64,000 nt of DNA. Origin: Leifsonia sp. Root4. Its GTDB lineage: Bacteria > Actinomycetota > Actinomycetes > Actinomycetales > Microbacteriaceae. The DNA is taken from positions 603,767 through 667,766 of the forward strand of contig NZ_LMDN01000003.1 of NCBI RefSeq assembly GCF_001425085.1, written 5' to 3'. Numbering within the stretch: position 1 is the stretch's first letter; every line of letters begins with the position of its first letter. Of this stretch, positions 7,604 to 18,056 are shown in pieces. The notes beneath the pieces are model-generated. The model saw only the letters and a list, made by a program, of their open reading frames with translations, made no database searches and had not been told where the DNA came from. The translations under genes were made by a program, and so were the position numbers.

Positions 7604-8506
7604 ATGGCTGATGACACCGCGAAGCACAAGGGACTCTGGTTTCGCCTCTCGCGACGACGTGAACAGCCCGGAACCCCCGGCCCCGCCGACTCCCGTTCCG
7701 AGGCCACGACACCGTGGCCCGTTCACCCCTGGCAGCGCTATGTCGCCCTCGGGGACTCATTCACGGAGGGCATCGGAGACCCGGAACCCAGCGTCCCCGG
7801 CGGCCACCGTGGGTGGGCCGACCGCGTCGCGGAGGTCCTGAGCGACGGCACCGACGACTTCGCGTACGCGAACCTCGCCGTGCGCGGCAAGCTGATCCAG
7901 CAGATTCTCGACGAGCAGGTCGAGCAGGCGCTCAGCCTGCACCCGGATCTCATCACGATCTCCGGCGGTGGCAACGATGTGATCAGGCCGGGCAGCGATC
8001 CGGATGCCGTGTCGGCCGTCGTCGAGCAGGCGATCGCGAAGCTCACCCGCGACAAGGCGACGGTGGTGCTGTTCACCGCGACCGATGTCGGCTTCTCGCC
8101 GGTGTTCCGCGGCATCCGCGGCAAGGTCGCCATCTACAACGAGAACCTGCGCACGATCGCCGCGAAGTACGACTGCGTCGTGGCCGACCAGTGGCCGCTC
8201 AAAGAGATCCAGGACACCCGCTTCTGGGCGCCGGACCGGCTGCACCTGAACCCGCTCGGCCACCACGAGATCGCCCGGCTCGTGCTGGCGGCGCTCAACG
8301 TGCCGAACGAGCTGAAGCCGGCCGAACCGGAGCCCGCTCCCGTCCGATCGTGGCGGGCGGCCCGCAGCGAAGACCTCAGCTGGGCCAGGGAGTACCTGGT
8401 GCCGTGGGTGCTCCGCCGTGTGCGGCACCAGTCCTCCGGAGACCTGGTGACGGCAAAGCGCCCGGATGCCGCGCCCTTCGTGCTCCCGGAGCCCGACGAC
8501 GACTAG
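7604..8506 (+). CDS. SGNH/GDSL hydrolase family protein
   Basis: A 300-residue protein with the SGNH blocks: block I YVALGDSFTEGIGDP (catalytic Ser near residue 50), the block II Gly in NLAVRGK, block III SGGGNDVIRPG, and block V DRLHLNPLGHHEIA with the catalytic Asp and His. These enzymes hydrolyse acyl esters or acetyl groups. There is no signal peptide; the first 40 residues are basic and Pro/Ser-rich, and the C-terminal 60 residues are also outside the fold. The target is therefore probably cytoplasmic or lipid-associated. It is followed by a long repeat region. Confidence 0.9.
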   Translation: MADDTAKHKGLWFRLSRRREQPGTPGPADSRSEATTPWPVHPWQRYVALGDSFTEGIGDPEPSVPGGHRGWADRVAEVLSDGTDDFAYANLAVRGKLIQQILDEQVEQALSLHPDLITISGGGNDVIRPGSDPDAVSAVVEQAIAKLTRDKATVVLFTATDVGFSPVFRGIRGKVAIYNENLRTIAAKYDCVVADQWPLKEIQDTRFWAPDRLHLNPLGHHEIARLVLAALNVPNELKPAEPEPAPVRSWRAARSEDLSWAREYLVPWVLRRVRHQSSGDLVTAKRPDAAPFVLPEPDDD

Positions 8507-8532
8507 ACGTGGTGCTGACGAGCCCCACGTAT

Positions 8533-8670
8533 CCGCGGAAGCGCTCAGGGCTTCACGAGCGGGCCTCCTTCGTCGGCTCGTTCGCTCGAGCCACCGTGCG
8601 GAGAGGCGCGGGCCGCATCCCACGCTGGCTCGAGGGAGCAGCCGAGGAACGAGGCAGCGACCGAAGCCGG
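8533..8670. repeat. 138-bp repeat, copy 1
   Basis: First of three near-identical 138-bp units between the convergent SGNH and carboxypeptidase genes. It begins ccgcggaagcgctcagggc, includes the small hairpin GGCTCG-ttcgct-CGAGCC, and ends cagcgaccgaagccgg. The region 8507-9040 contains no convincing gene: reading frames through it are antisense or repeat-derived. Confidence 0.92.
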
Positions 8671-8688
8671 CGTGCCGGGGCGCCGTCT

Positions 8689-8826
8689 CCGCGGAAGCGC
8701 TCAGGGCTTCACGAGCGGGCCTCCTTCGTCGGCTCGTTCGCTCGAGCCAACGTGCGGAGAGGCGCGGGCCGCACCCCACGCTGGCTCGAGGGAGCAGCCG
8801 AGGAACGAGGCAGCAACCGAAGCCGG
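8689..8826. repeat. 138-bp repeat, copy 2
   Basis: Second copy, 18 bp after the first, same orientation and length, with only a few substitutions (for example cagcaaccga in place of cagcgaccga). A tail gggctcccc after the unit is shared with copy 3. Confidence 0.92.
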
Positions 8827-8867
8827 GCTCCCCGATGACGCGCTGCGCGGATGTCGGCGAACCGTCT

Positions 8868-9005
8868 CCGCGGGAGCGCTCAGGGCTTCGCGAGCGGGCC
8901 TCCTTCGTCGGCTCGTTCGCTCGAGCCACCGTGCGGAGAGGCGCGGGCCGCATGCCACGCTGGCTCGAGGGAGCAGCCGAGGAACGAGGCAGCGACCGAA
9001 GCCGG
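8868..9005. repeat. 138-bp repeat, copy 3
   Basis: Third copy, 41 bp after the second. It differs at a few positions (ccgcgggagcg at the start, cttcgcgagcgg inside) and ends 35 bp before the stop of the carboxypeptidase gene. The equal lengths with unequal linkers argue for insertion of a discrete unit rather than simple slippage. Confidence 0.92.
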
Positions 9006-9040
9006 GCTCCCCTGCGGCACCTAGCGCTACGTCGCAGCTG

Positions 9041-10270
9041 CTAGCGGGGGTTGCCGAGCTTCCACCACACGCCGGGGTCGCCGAGCGCGCCGTTGGCCGT
9101 GATCGGCACGCTGGTGCTCTGGCCACCGGCGGTGAAGGTCACGCTGCCGATCTCGGCACCGTCGTCGACGAGGGCGACATCGGGCAGCTCAAGGCTCGTC
9201 TCGATGGGGGTGTCAGACCAGACGAGCAGCGAGGCGGATGCCGCGCTCTCGGCCGATGCGGCGTCGCCCCACTCGGTCGAGTAGCCGGCCCACTGCTGGC
9301 CCGCCGTGGTGAGCGGCACGGTGTGGAAGCCGGCGAACACGCTGTCGAGCAGTGTGCCGACGGCGTCGTTGAGCTCCGAGTGGGTGTCTGCGCCGAGCGT
9401 CGCACCGACGAGCGTCACCGACTGGCCGTCGATGACGGCATCCGCGGTGTACAGCAGGCAGGCGCCGGCCTCATCGGTCGTTCCGGTCTTCATGCCGGTG
9501 ACGCCGTGCTTGCCGAGGAGCTTGTTCGTGTTGGTGACGGTGCCGATCGTGGGGAGCTCAGCCGATTTCATGGCGATGATCTCGGCGATCGCCGGCTGCG
9601 CGATGGCGAGCTTGCCGATCTCGACGAGATTCGCCGGGCTGCTCACGCTGCCGGCGGAGAGCCCGCTGGCGTCGACGACGTGGGTGTCGGCGAGCCCGTG
9701 CTCGGCGATCCAGGCGTTCGCCGCCTCCAGGTACGCGTCCATCGATCCGAACGCCCAGACGGCGAGCGATTCGGCGTAGTTGTTGGCCGACGGCAGCAGC
9801 AGCGCGATGAGGGTCTCCCGCTGGCTGAGGCTCATGCCGGCCACAACGGGCGCGGAGGAACCGTTCTCGGCGATCGTCTCCCAGTAGATGTCGACGTCGG
9901 CCTCGGTGTAGTCGATCTCCGGGCCGGCCTCGCCGGCGCCGAGCGGGTGCTCATCGAGCACGACGAGCGAGGTGATCACCTTGGTGATGCTCGCGATGGG
10001 TCCGCTGGACTGCTCGCCCTCGCTGGCCAGGAGTCCTGGAGAACCGAGCTGGCCGACCGCGGTGCGACCGAAGCCGGGCCACTCGACCGGTGCAGCCGCC
10101 TGCGTGAGCACCGGCACCTCGCCGCGGGCGATGGAGGTGGCCGGAAGCGGGGCCGCGAGGGCATTCACGCCGTAGAACAGCATCGAGAGCACGGCGATGA
10201 GGGCCACACCGGCAACGCTGAAGACGACGATCCTGCGACGTCGATAGATCTGGCGTCGGTTGAGGGTCAC
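9041..10270 (-). CDS. D-alanyl-D-alanine carboxypeptidase (peptidase S11, PBP5-like)
   Basis: A 409-residue exported protein. Residues 1-19 are basic, followed by one membrane segment (VVFSVAGVALIAVLSMLFYGV), so it is membrane-anchored with the enzyme outside. The penicillin-binding motifs are all present: SITK (SxxK) in GPIASITKVITSLVVLDE, SANNYAES (SxN) and MKTGTTDEAG (KTG). S11 enzymes trim the terminal D-Ala of peptidoglycan stem peptides. The C-terminal 120 residues form a beta-rich PBP5-type domain. An rRNA/tRNA methyltransferase gene lies 9 bp upstream on the same strand, so they may share a transcript. Confidence 0.92.
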   Translation of the reverse strand: MTLNRRQIYRRRRIVVFSVAGVALIAVLSMLFYGVNALAAPLPATSIARGEVPVLTQAAAPVEWPGFGRTAVGQLGSPGLLASEGEQSSGPIASITKVITSLVVLDEHPLGAGEAGPEIDYTEADVDIYWETIAENGSSAPVVAGMSLSQRETLIALLLPSANNYAESLAVWAFGSMDAYLEAANAWIAEHGLADTHVVDASGLSAGSVSSPANLVEIGKLAIAQPAIAEIIAMKSAELPTIGTVTNTNKLLGKHGVTGMKTGTTDEAGACLLYTADAVIDGQSVTLVGATLGADTHSELNDAVGTLLDSVFAGFHTVPLTTAGQQWAGYSTEWGDAASAESAASASLLVWSDTPIETSLELPDVALVDDGAEIGSVTFTAGGQSTSVPITANGALGDPGVWWKLGNPR

Positions 10271-10279
10271 GAAAAGAGC

Positions 10280-11101
10280 CTAAGCGGTCTCGGCTGGACG
10301 AACGCGCAGCGCGTACAGTGCGACGGCGCTCGCCGCCGCGACATTGAGCGAGTCGACGCCGTGCAGCATCGGGATCGTGACCGTGGTGTCCGCGGAAGCC
10401 AGCGCGGCCCGGCTCAGGCCGTCGCCCTCGGAGCCGAGCACGATGGCGAGCTTCTCCGGCGGGTTCTTCTCGAAGTCCTCGAGGCTGACGGCATCGGGAG
10501 CCAGCGCGAGCGCGGCGATGTGGAAGCCGTGCGCGTGCAGCAGCGGCGTCGCATCGCTCCACTCCGGCAGCCGCGTCCACGGCACCTGCAGCACCGTGCC
10601 CATGCTCACCCGCACGCTCCGGCGGTACAGCGGGTCTGCGCAACGCGGCGTGATGAGCACGGCATCCGCACCGAGGCCGGCGACGGCCCTGAAGATGGCA
10701 CCGACGTTGGTGTGATCGACGATGTCTTCGAGGATCACGATGCGCCTGGCATCACGGATGAGTTCCTCCACGGATGCCAGGGCCGGCCGTTCCATCGCGG
10801 CCAGGGCACCGCGGTGCAGGTTGTAGCCGGTGAGCTGCTCGAGCACCTCCGGCTCCCCCACGTACACGGGGACGTCGGGGAAGTCGGCCAGCAGCGGCTC
10901 GATGTCGGCCAGCCACTGCTTCTGCAGCAGAACGGAGCGCGGGATGTGCCCGGCGCGCAGCGCCCTGGCGATCACCTTGCTCGACTCGGCGATGTACAGG
11001 CCACCCTCCGGTTCGCTGACGCGGCGCAGGGCGACATCGGTGAGCCGGGCGAAATCGGAGGCACCGCCGACGGTGAGTTCGGTGATGGGAATGATCTGCA
11101 T
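10280..11101 (-). CDS. TrmH/SpoU-family RNA 2'-O-methyltransferase
   Basis: A 273-residue SPOUT methyltransferase. An N-terminal L30e-like RNA-binding part (about 1-100, with EPEGGLYIAESSKVIARALRAG) is followed by the knotted SAM-binding domain with motif 1 DIVDHTNVGAIFRAVAGLGADAVLI, motif 2 KLAIVLGSEGDGLSRAAL and motif 3 IPMLHGVDSLNVAAASAVALY. It methylates ribose in rRNA or tRNA; the exact site is unknown. The ATG at 11101 is chosen: residues upstream of it in the same frame are not family-like. AGAGGG directly abuts the start, too close for a normal ribosome site, so a leaderless message is possible. Confidence 0.9.
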   Translation of the reverse strand: MQIIPITELTVGGASDFARLTDVALRRVSEPEGGLYIAESSKVIARALRAGHIPRSVLLQKQWLADIEPLLADFPDVPVYVGEPEVLEQLTGYNLHRGALAAMERPALASVEELIRDARRIVILEDIVDHTNVGAIFRAVAGLGADAVLITPRCADPLYRRSVRVSMGTVLQVPWTRLPEWSDATPLLHAHGFHIAALALAPDAVSLEDFEKNPPEKLAIVLGSEGDGLSRAALASADTTVTIPMLHGVDSLNVAAASAVALYALRVRPAETA

Positions 11102-11179
11102 CCCTCTAGCCTGACAGGCTCGGAAACATTCTCGAAACCAAATGGGTTGATGATGGGTGTAGATCACAAAGGAGACCCC

Positions 11180-12025
11180 GTGCAGGCAGAGTTGGCCTTA
11201 GGGAACGCGAGCGCGACGCAGCTCGAACAGCTCGCGGATCTGATGCGCGGCAAACGCACGGCCGTTCTCACCGGCGCCGGCATCAGCACCGATTCCGGCA
11301 TCCCCGACTACCGCGGTGCAGGCGCGCCGGTGCGCACCCCGATGACGGTGCAGGAGTTCCTCCGCGACGAGAGCCGGCGCAAGCGCTACTGGGCCGGCAG
11401 CCACCTCGGCTGGCGTCACTTCGGCGGCGCCAAGCCGAACTCCGGCCACCACACGCTCGCCCAGTTGGAGGCCGGCGGTCTCGTCTCCGGCATCGTGACG
11501 CAGAACGTCGACGGGCTGCACACCCGCGCCGGCTCTCGCAAGGTCGTCGAACTGCACGGCTCGATGGACACCGTCAGCTGCCTGGATTGCGGGCAGGTCT
11601 TCGCCAGAGCGTCCGTCGCAGAACAGCTCGAGCGTGCAAACCCGTGGATCGACACCGAGGGCGCCGTGCGGCTGGCGCCGGACGGCGACGCGGATGTCGA
11701 TGAACTCGACCGTTTCGTGCTCCCCGTCTGCACGGTGTGCGGCGGCCGGCTGAAGCCGGACGTCGTCTTCTTCGGCGAGCTCGTTCCCTCGTCGAAGTTC
11801 GCGCTCGCCGCCGCGCTGGTGGCCAGCTCAGATCTGCTCCTGATCGTCGGATCCTCGCTGACCGTCAACTCCGGCATCCGCCTGATGGAGCAGGCGAGAC
11901 GGCGCCGACTCCCGATCGTCGTCGTGAACCGCGGCACGACGAAGGGTGACACACGAGCAGCACATAAGCTGGATGCCGGGGCTTCAGAGACACTCACGGC
12001 GATCGCCGAACGACTCCTGTACTGA
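11180..12025 (+). CDS. Sir2-family NAD-dependent protein deacylase
   Basis: A 281-residue sirtuin. The NAD-binding Rossmann part shows TGAGISTDSGIPDYRG, TQNVDGLHTRAG and the catalytic His in VELHGSMDTVSCLDC. Four cysteines (CLDC and CTVC) form the structural zinc ribbon. GSSLTVNSGI and VVVNRGTTKGD complete the NAD site. It removes acyl groups from lysines using NAD+. The GTG at 11180 has GGAG five bases upstream. Phe/Met versus Tyr/Arg class residues are not decisive here, so deacetylase versus desuccinylase is open. It is divergent from the SpoU gene. Confidence 0.93.
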   Translation: MQAELALGNASATQLEQLADLMRGKRTAVLTGAGISTDSGIPDYRGAGAPVRTPMTVQEFLRDESRRKRYWAGSHLGWRHFGGAKPNSGHHTLAQLEAGGLVSGIVTQNVDGLHTRAGSRKVVELHGSMDTVSCLDCGQVFARASVAEQLERANPWIDTEGAVRLAPDGDADVDELDRFVLPVCTVCGGRLKPDVVFFGELVPSSKFALAAALVASSDLLLIVGSSLTVNSGIRLMEQARRRRLPIVVVNRGTTKGDTRAAHKLDAGASETLTAIAERLLY

Positions 12026-12064
12026 GTCGCTGGGAACCTGAGCCCGCACTCTTGAGGGGGATGG

Positions 12065-12637
12065 ATGACGACGTTCGGCATTGTTCGGCACGGTGAGACT
12101 GAGTGGAACGCGCAGCAGCGCGTGCAGGGGCGCACCGACATCCCGCTGAACGACACCGGTCGGGCGCAGGCCGCGGAGACCGGAGCACGGCTGCGTGCAG
12201 AGCAGGTGACGGAGGGCCCATGGGATGCCATCGTCAGCAGCCCGCTGAGCCGGGCGCACGAGACGGCCCGCATCATCGCCGCTGAGCTCGGTCTGCCAGA
12301 GCCGGAACTCGTCGCTGAACTCGCCGAGCGCGCCCACGGCGAGATCGAGGGACTGAGCTTCGAGGAGCGCGCGGCGCGCTTCGCCGGTGGCGTCCCGGTT
12401 CCCGGGCTGGAGTCGCGTGAGGAGGTGCTGGATCGCGCACTGCCCAGCCTCGAGGCGCTTGCGGCACGGCACCCGGACGGCCGGGTGCTCGTGGTCAGCC
12501 ACGGCGGCGTGATCAGCACCCTGCTGCACCACTCCAGCGGCGGCGCGATCGACGGTCCGGGCCGGAGCATCCCGAACGGCTCCGTGCGGGAGTTCCGTTG
12601 GGGGCTCGGCGGCCTGGTGCTGCGCTCTACCGTCTAG
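12065..12637 (+). CDS. Histidine phosphatase family protein
   Basis: A 190-residue protein with the phosphoglycerate-mutase-like signature GIVRHGETEWN (catalytic His at residue 8), the acid/base region ERAHGEIEGLSFEERAARF and the second histidine in VVSHGGVISTLLHH. It lies 39 bp after the sirtuin on the same strand, with GAGGGGG before its ATG. Small members act as broad phosphatases on sugar phosphates, or as alpha-ribazole or glucosyl-3-phosphoglycerate phosphatases; substrate choice is not visible. Confidence 0.9.
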   Translation: MTTFGIVRHGETEWNAQQRVQGRTDIPLNDTGRAQAAETGARLRAEQVTEGPWDAIVSSPLSRAHETARIIAAELGLPEPELVAELAERAHGEIEGLSFEERAARFAGGVPVPGLESREEVLDRALPSLEALAARHPDGRVLVVSHGGVISTLLHHSSGGAIDGPGRSIPNGSVREFRWGLGGLVLRSTV

Positions 12638-13697
12638 CGGTCTTCTCCAGCAGCGCCAACAGCTTCTCGGCCGAGGCCTTCCACGTGAAGCGCGCCGACT
12701 GGGCACGACCGAGGTCGGAGCGTCGCTCCCACTCCCCCTGGCTCGTGAGCGCCGTGACGGCTGCGACGAGCCCGTCGGCGGATGTCGGGGCGAAATAGAG
12801 CGCGGCATCCCCACCGATCTCGCGGAAGATCGGGATGTCACTGACGATGATCGGGGTTCCTGCCGCCATCGCCTCGACCAGCGGGATGCCGAAGCCCTCG
12901 TCGAGCGAGGCGGTGACGAGCGCGGTCGCCGAGCGGAGCGCCTGCTGGTACTCCTCGTCGCTCGCACCGTTGTGGAAGACGAGCTCGGCCTGCGGGGCGA
13001 GCTGGCTGAGGCGCGTGCGTTCGGACTCGCTGACCCGGCTCATCAGATGGAGCTCGGCACCCGGCATCATGGCGACGGCCCGCACGAGCGTCTCGACGTT
13101 CTTGTACGGCATGAACGAGCCCATGTAGACCAGGCGCAGTGTGGTCGGAGCGATGCGGGGCTCCTCGGTGCCGACGGCGCTGACGCCGGCCGCGTTGGGG
13201 ACGACGGTGACCGGGCGGTGCGTCAGGCTGTGCTCGGCGATCAGCCCGGCCGTCGTCTCCGACACTGTCACGACGCCGTCCGCACGGTTCAGCAGCATCC
13301 GCTGCGGCCACCACGCGAGGTGGTAGAGCCGCCAGAGCCCCCGGATGGGAGCGGCGAGATCGCGCGGAGGCGTGCGGTTGCGGTAGTAGATCAGGTCGTG
13401 CACGGTGAGCAGCAGCTTGTATCTGCGTCCCCACGAGCCCATCGTCTGCATCGGCGTGAAGACGACATCCGGCTTGAGTTTGTTGACGGTGAGTGCCACG
13501 AGTGGTTCACGCACGCTCGTCGGCGCGCTGACCAGCTGCCAGGGCAGCGTCGGCAGCATGTCGAGCTGACGGTGGTCGTTGATCAGCATCGTGACGGGGT
13601 GCAGCTTGCCGAGCTCCTCGACGAGGCTCGCCGTGTAGCGGCTGATGCCGTCATGCCTGTCGATGCGGGTATAGCGGCAATCGAAGACGATCCTCAT
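12627..13697 (-). CDS. Glycosyltransferase family 4 (GT-B) protein
   Basis: A 356-residue GT-B enzyme without membrane segments. The N-terminal half has an acceptor-binding fold with HDGISRYTASLVEEL. The donor half shows LVYMGSFMPYKNVETLVRA and the retaining GT4 motif ASLDEGFGIPLVEAMAAGTPIIVSD, with the two glutamates that bind the nucleotide sugar. Proteins of this type are mannosyl- or rhamnosyltransferases of cell-surface glycans. Its ATG overlaps the TGA of the upstream alpha/beta hydrolase by 4 bases, so the two are translationally coupled. The 3' end overlaps the convergent phosphatase gene by 11 bp. Confidence 0.9.
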   Translation of the reverse strand: MRIVFDCRYTRIDRHDGISRYTASLVEELGKLHPVTMLINDHRQLDMLPTLPWQLVSAPTSVREPLVALTVNKLKPDVVFTPMQTMGSWGRRYKLLLTVHDLIYYRNRTPPRDLAAPIRGLWRLYHLAWWPQRMLLNRADGVVTVSETTAGLIAEHSLTHRPVTVVPNAAGVSAVGTEEPRIAPTTLRLVYMGSFMPYKNVETLVRAVAMMPGAELHLMSRVSESERTRLSQLAPQAELVFHNGASDEEYQQALRSATALVTASLDEGFGIPLVEAMAAGTPIIVSDIPIFREIGGDAALYFAPTSADGLVAAVTALTSQGEWERRSDLGRAQSARFTWKASAEKLLALLEKTARR

Positions 13698-14623
13698 GCC
13701 CCGGCCGTCTCATTCGAGCTCGGCAGGGTCGCCAGCAGCCCGCGGATCTGGGCGGCGGCCTCGACCGGCTTCTCGTAGTGGATGAGGTGGCCGACGCCGT
13801 GGATGACGTACAGCGTCGCCTGCGGGAACAGCGCCTGCAGCGTGTGCTGCGCGGCGATGGGGGTGATGTCGTCGCGGTCGGCCGCGATCAGCAGCGTGCG
13901 CGGCGTGATCGACGCGGCGAACTCGCTCACGTCGTTGCCGACCGATGCGCGGAAGGCGTCGAGCACGACCTCGCGGTTGCTGAACGCCGAGAAGTAGCGG
14001 TCGTGTTCCTCGTGGATCCAGCGCTTCAGCGTCGGATCCGTGGTCTTGGCCATCGTCACGCTCATCACGCGCACGATCAGGCGGGAGCGCAGCAGCGCGA
14101 AGCCGAGCTTCTCCGGCAGCTTCGCGGCCGCCCAGTAATAGAAGACGGCGAGCCTGGTCATGATGCCGCGCGGGCCGGCGAGTGCGGGGGCAGCGATCGG
14201 ATTGACGAGGATGACGGCATCCGCCGCCAGGCCGCCCGCCAGCGCGGCGGAGGAGACGATCGAGCCGAAGGAGTGGCCGAGGATCACGACGGGGCCATTC
14301 AGTTCGAGGGCGGCAACGAATCCACGCAGCCAGGCGGCGTAGCCGTCGAGGTCGTGGCTGAAGCCCGAGTCGGCACCGAGCGGCGTCGACTCGCCGAAGC
14401 CGGGAAGGTCCGGCGAGATGATGTGCACACCGGGGAGCTGGGCGACGACGGGCTCGAGGCCGTGGTGGTCTCCGCGGAATCCGTGGACCATCACGACGGT
14501 CGGCGCACCGGCGACCGCGGCCCCGTACTCCCAGTAGCGGCTGCTGCTGCCCAGGACGGAGACCGTGTTCTCGCGCACGGGGATGCCGGCCAACTGCGAC
14601 GCGTAAGGGGACTCGATGCTCAT
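13694..14623 (-). CDS. Alpha/beta hydrolase
   Basis: A 309-residue alpha/beta hydrolase with the oxyanion region VMVHGFRGDHHGLEP, the nucleophile elbow ILGHSFGSIVSSA, the acid in LIAADRDDITPI and the catalytic His in VHGVGHLIHYEKP. The start at 14623 gives a protein that begins shortly before the fold; an in-frame start at 14653 is possible. It is coupled by ATGA to a glycosyltransferase gene, suggesting work on the same lipid- or glycan-linked compound, but the substrate is unknown. Confidence 0.88.
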   Translation of the reverse strand: MSIESPYASQLAGIPVRENTVSVLGSSSRYWEYGAAVAGAPTVVMVHGFRGDHHGLEPVVAQLPGVHIISPDLPGFGESTPLGADSGFSHDLDGYAAWLRGFVAALELNGPVVILGHSFGSIVSSAALAGGLAADAVILVNPIAAPALAGPRGIMTRLAVFYYWAAAKLPEKLGFALLRSRLIVRVMSVTMAKTTDPTLKRWIHEEHDRYFSAFSNREVVLDAFRASVGNDVSEFAASITPRTLLIAADRDDITPIAAQHTLQALFPQATLYVIHGVGHLIHYEKPVEAAAQIRGLLATLPSSNETAGA

Positions 14624-14692
14624 CGACTCAAGTTTAGGTGAGCTGCCACCCAAGACTGGACAGCAGCGGCAGGGAACTGCTTAGACTCAGGA

Positions 14693-16402
<1,710 letters not shown>

Positions 16403-16442
16403 GCCTCCCGGTTGTGTCGGTGCGTGGCCATAGAGTGATGGC

Positions 16443-17135
16443 ATGAACGCACTCAGCTGGTCCGCAACGCTCGCCGTCTTCGATCTGGAGACGACAGGAA
16501 TCGATGTGGAGACGAGTCGCATCGTCACCGCGAATGTCAGCGTGATCGACGCGGACGGCGCGGTGCAGGAGCGCAGCGACTGGCTTCTCGACCCCGGCGT
16601 CGAGATTCCGAGCGGTGCTACGGCCGTGCACGGCATCACGACGGCGCGCGCCCAGGCAGACGGGATGCCGGCCGCCGAGGGCGTCGGCCAGATCGTCGAG
16701 CGCATCCGCGCGCTGCTCGCGCAGAACGTGCCCGTGGTCGTCTACAACGCCCCGTACGACTTCACGATCCTCAACCGCGAGGCGCTCCGGCACGGGCAGA
16801 ACATTCTCGGTGCCCCGAGCCCCGTCATCGATCCGCTGGTGATCGACAAGGCGGTCGACCGCTACCGCAAGGGCAAGCGCACGCTCGAGGCCGCTGCCGC
16901 CTTCTACGGTGTGCCGCTGGACGACGCGCACGACGCCGGCGCCGACGCCATCGCGGCCGGCCGTGTCGCGCAGGCGATCGCCCGCGAGCACGGCGCCGCC
17001 CTCCCCGCCACCGCAACGGCTCTGCACGAGCAGCAGGTCACCTGGGCGGCGGAGCAGGCCGCCAGCTTCCAGCAGTACATGCGCGCCAACCGCGACCCCG
17101 GCTTCACGGCCGACGGCTCCTGGCCGCAGCGCTGA
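16443..17135 (+). CDS. DnaQ-like DEDDh 3'-5' exonuclease
   Basis: A 230-residue exonuclease-fold protein. ExoI is FDLETTGIDVETSRIVTA (Asp and Glu metal ligands), ExoII is VVVYNAPYDFTILNREA, and ExoIII is DDAHDAGADAIAAGRVA with the DEDDh histidine. The fold ends near residue 185, followed by a short helical tail. Such stand-alone proteins resemble the DNA polymerase III epsilon chain and proofread, repair or degrade RNA. It starts 40 bp after treS and ends 1 bp before the end of the convergent DHFR-fold gene. Confidence 0.92.
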   Translation: MNALSWSATLAVFDLETTGIDVETSRIVTANVSVIDADGAVQERSDWLLDPGVEIPSGATAVHGITTARAQADGMPAAEGVGQIVERIRALLAQNVPVVVYNAPYDFTILNREALRHGQNILGAPSPVIDPLVIDKAVDRYRKGKRTLEAAAAFYGVPLDDAHDAGADAIAAGRVAQAIAREHGAALPATATALHEQQVTWAAEQAASFQQYMRANRDPGFTADGSWPQR

Positions 17136-17136
17136 G

Positions 17137-17721
17137 TCAGCGAGGGCTCACTCGATACTGCAGGTGCAGCACCCGGTTGCCCTGGATCACCACGTCTGGA
17201 CCCTCCAGCAGCTGTTGTGCGTTGACCGACCCGAAGTAGCGCTTGCCGGATCCGAACACGACGGGCGCGACGTCCATGCGCACCTCGTCGACCAGGCCGG
17301 CGGCGAACACCTGGCCACCGACGTCCCCGGCTGCGACCTCGACGATGCGCTCACCCGCGAGCTCCTGCGCCGTGGCCATGGCTGCCTCGACGCCGTCGAC
17401 GAAGTGGAACGGCGCGCCCGGGTCCCACCCCTCCGGCTGCGGCCGGTGCGTGACGACGACCACGTGGTCGATCCCGCTGGGCGGTTGTCCGTCCCAGCCG
17501 TCCGTCATGTCGAAGACGTGACGGCCGACGACGGTCACCCCGATCTGATCCCAGTACGGCCGGGTGTGGTCGTATGACGCCTGCGAGACCGTCAGCTCGC
17601 CGCTCTCGTCCAAGGGGACGTCACCGCTGGTCAGCCAGTCGAACAGTGGCCCAGGCTGGTCGTTCTCATCCGCGATGAAGCCGTCCGCCGACACCGAACC
17701 GTACATGACCACCTTGCCCAC
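17137..17721 (-). CDS. Dihydrofolate reductase-fold (RibD C-terminal domain) family protein
   Basis: A 194-residue protein of the DHFR/RibD_C superfamily, starting VGKVVMYGSVSADGFIADENDQPGPLFDWL. The NADPH-binding stretches TVVGRHVFDMTDGWDGQPP, GIDHVVVVTHRP and GDVGGQVFAAGLVDEVRMDVAPVVFGSGKRYF follow. GAGGAG stands 6 bases before the GTG at 17721, which decides the start. These small reductases are usually not true folate enzymes; their substrates are unknown and many are annotated as riboflavin-pathway-like. The gene is followed by the convergent exonuclease gene. Confidence 0.9.
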   Translation of the reverse strand: MGKVVMYGSVSADGFIADENDQPGPLFDWLTSGDVPLDESGELTVSQASYDHTRPYWDQIGVTVVGRHVFDMTDGWDGQPPSGIDHVVVVTHRPQPEGWDPGAPFHFVDGVEAAMATAQELAGERIVEVAAGDVGGQVFAAGLVDEVRMDVAPVVFGSGKRYFGSVNAQQLLEGPDVVIQGNRVLHLQYRVSPR

Positions 17722-17756
17722 GGTGCACTCCTCTGCTTGCGTGCCCCCATTAACGC

Positions 17757-17794
17757 ACAACAGGGCAACCGGCGAAAGCCGATTGCCCTGTTGT
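17757..17794 (-). terminator. Hairpin after rpmE2
   Basis: A 12-bp perfect stem (ACAACAGGGCAA with its complement), then after one mismatch a further 4-bp CGGC/GCCG stem closed by a GAAA tetraloop. It lies 10 bp after the L31 stop on the minus strand. No U-run follows, so it may be a U-tract-free terminator or an mRNA-stabilising hairpin. Confidence 0.7.
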
Positions 17795-17804
17795 GATTGG
17801 CGTC

Positions 17805-18056
17805 TTAGGCGCCGAAGCCCTTGAAGCGCTGGTTGAACTTCTCGACGCGTCCGGCCGAGTCCATGATGCGCTGCTTGCCCGTGTAGAACGGGTGCGACTC
17901 CGAGGAGATCTCCACGTCGATGACGGGGTAGGTGTTGCCGTCTTCCCACTCGATGGTCTTGGCGCTGCCGACCGTCGAACGGGTCAGGAAGGTTGCACCC
18001 GAAGCAAGGTCGCGGAACACGATCGGTGCGTAAGTGGGGTGGATTTCAGACTTCAT
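17805..18056 (-). CDS. rpmE2: 50S ribosomal protein L31 type B
   Basis: An 83-residue protein beginning [16 protein letters not shown] with [38 protein letters not shown] and ending [14 protein letters not shown]. This is the L31 type B form that lacks the CxxC zinc ribbon of type A. Elsewhere zinc-free L31 paralogues are often controlled by Zur. I do not see a convincing Zur box in the 130 bp upstream, so it may be constitutive here. It is a monocistronic gene with its own hairpin behind it. Confidence 0.97.
   Translation of the reverse strand: MKSEIHPTYAPIVFRDLASGATFLTRSTVGSAKTIEWEDGNTYPVIDVEISSESHPFYTGKQRIMDSAGRVEKFNQRFKGFGA

Noticed and set aside
8533-9005. Possible insertion sequence ends or MITE with terminal inverted repeats
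   Set aside because: No terminal inverted repeats or target duplications are evident at the unit ends and no transposase is present; described as a repeat only.
8672-12025. A very long open frame on the plus strand (about 1100 codons)
   Set aside because: Only its last 281 codons are a real gene (sirtuin, from 11180). The rest is antisense to the carboxypeptidase and SpoU genes and runs through the 138-bp repeats; its translation is Arg/Gly/His-rich and unlike any family.
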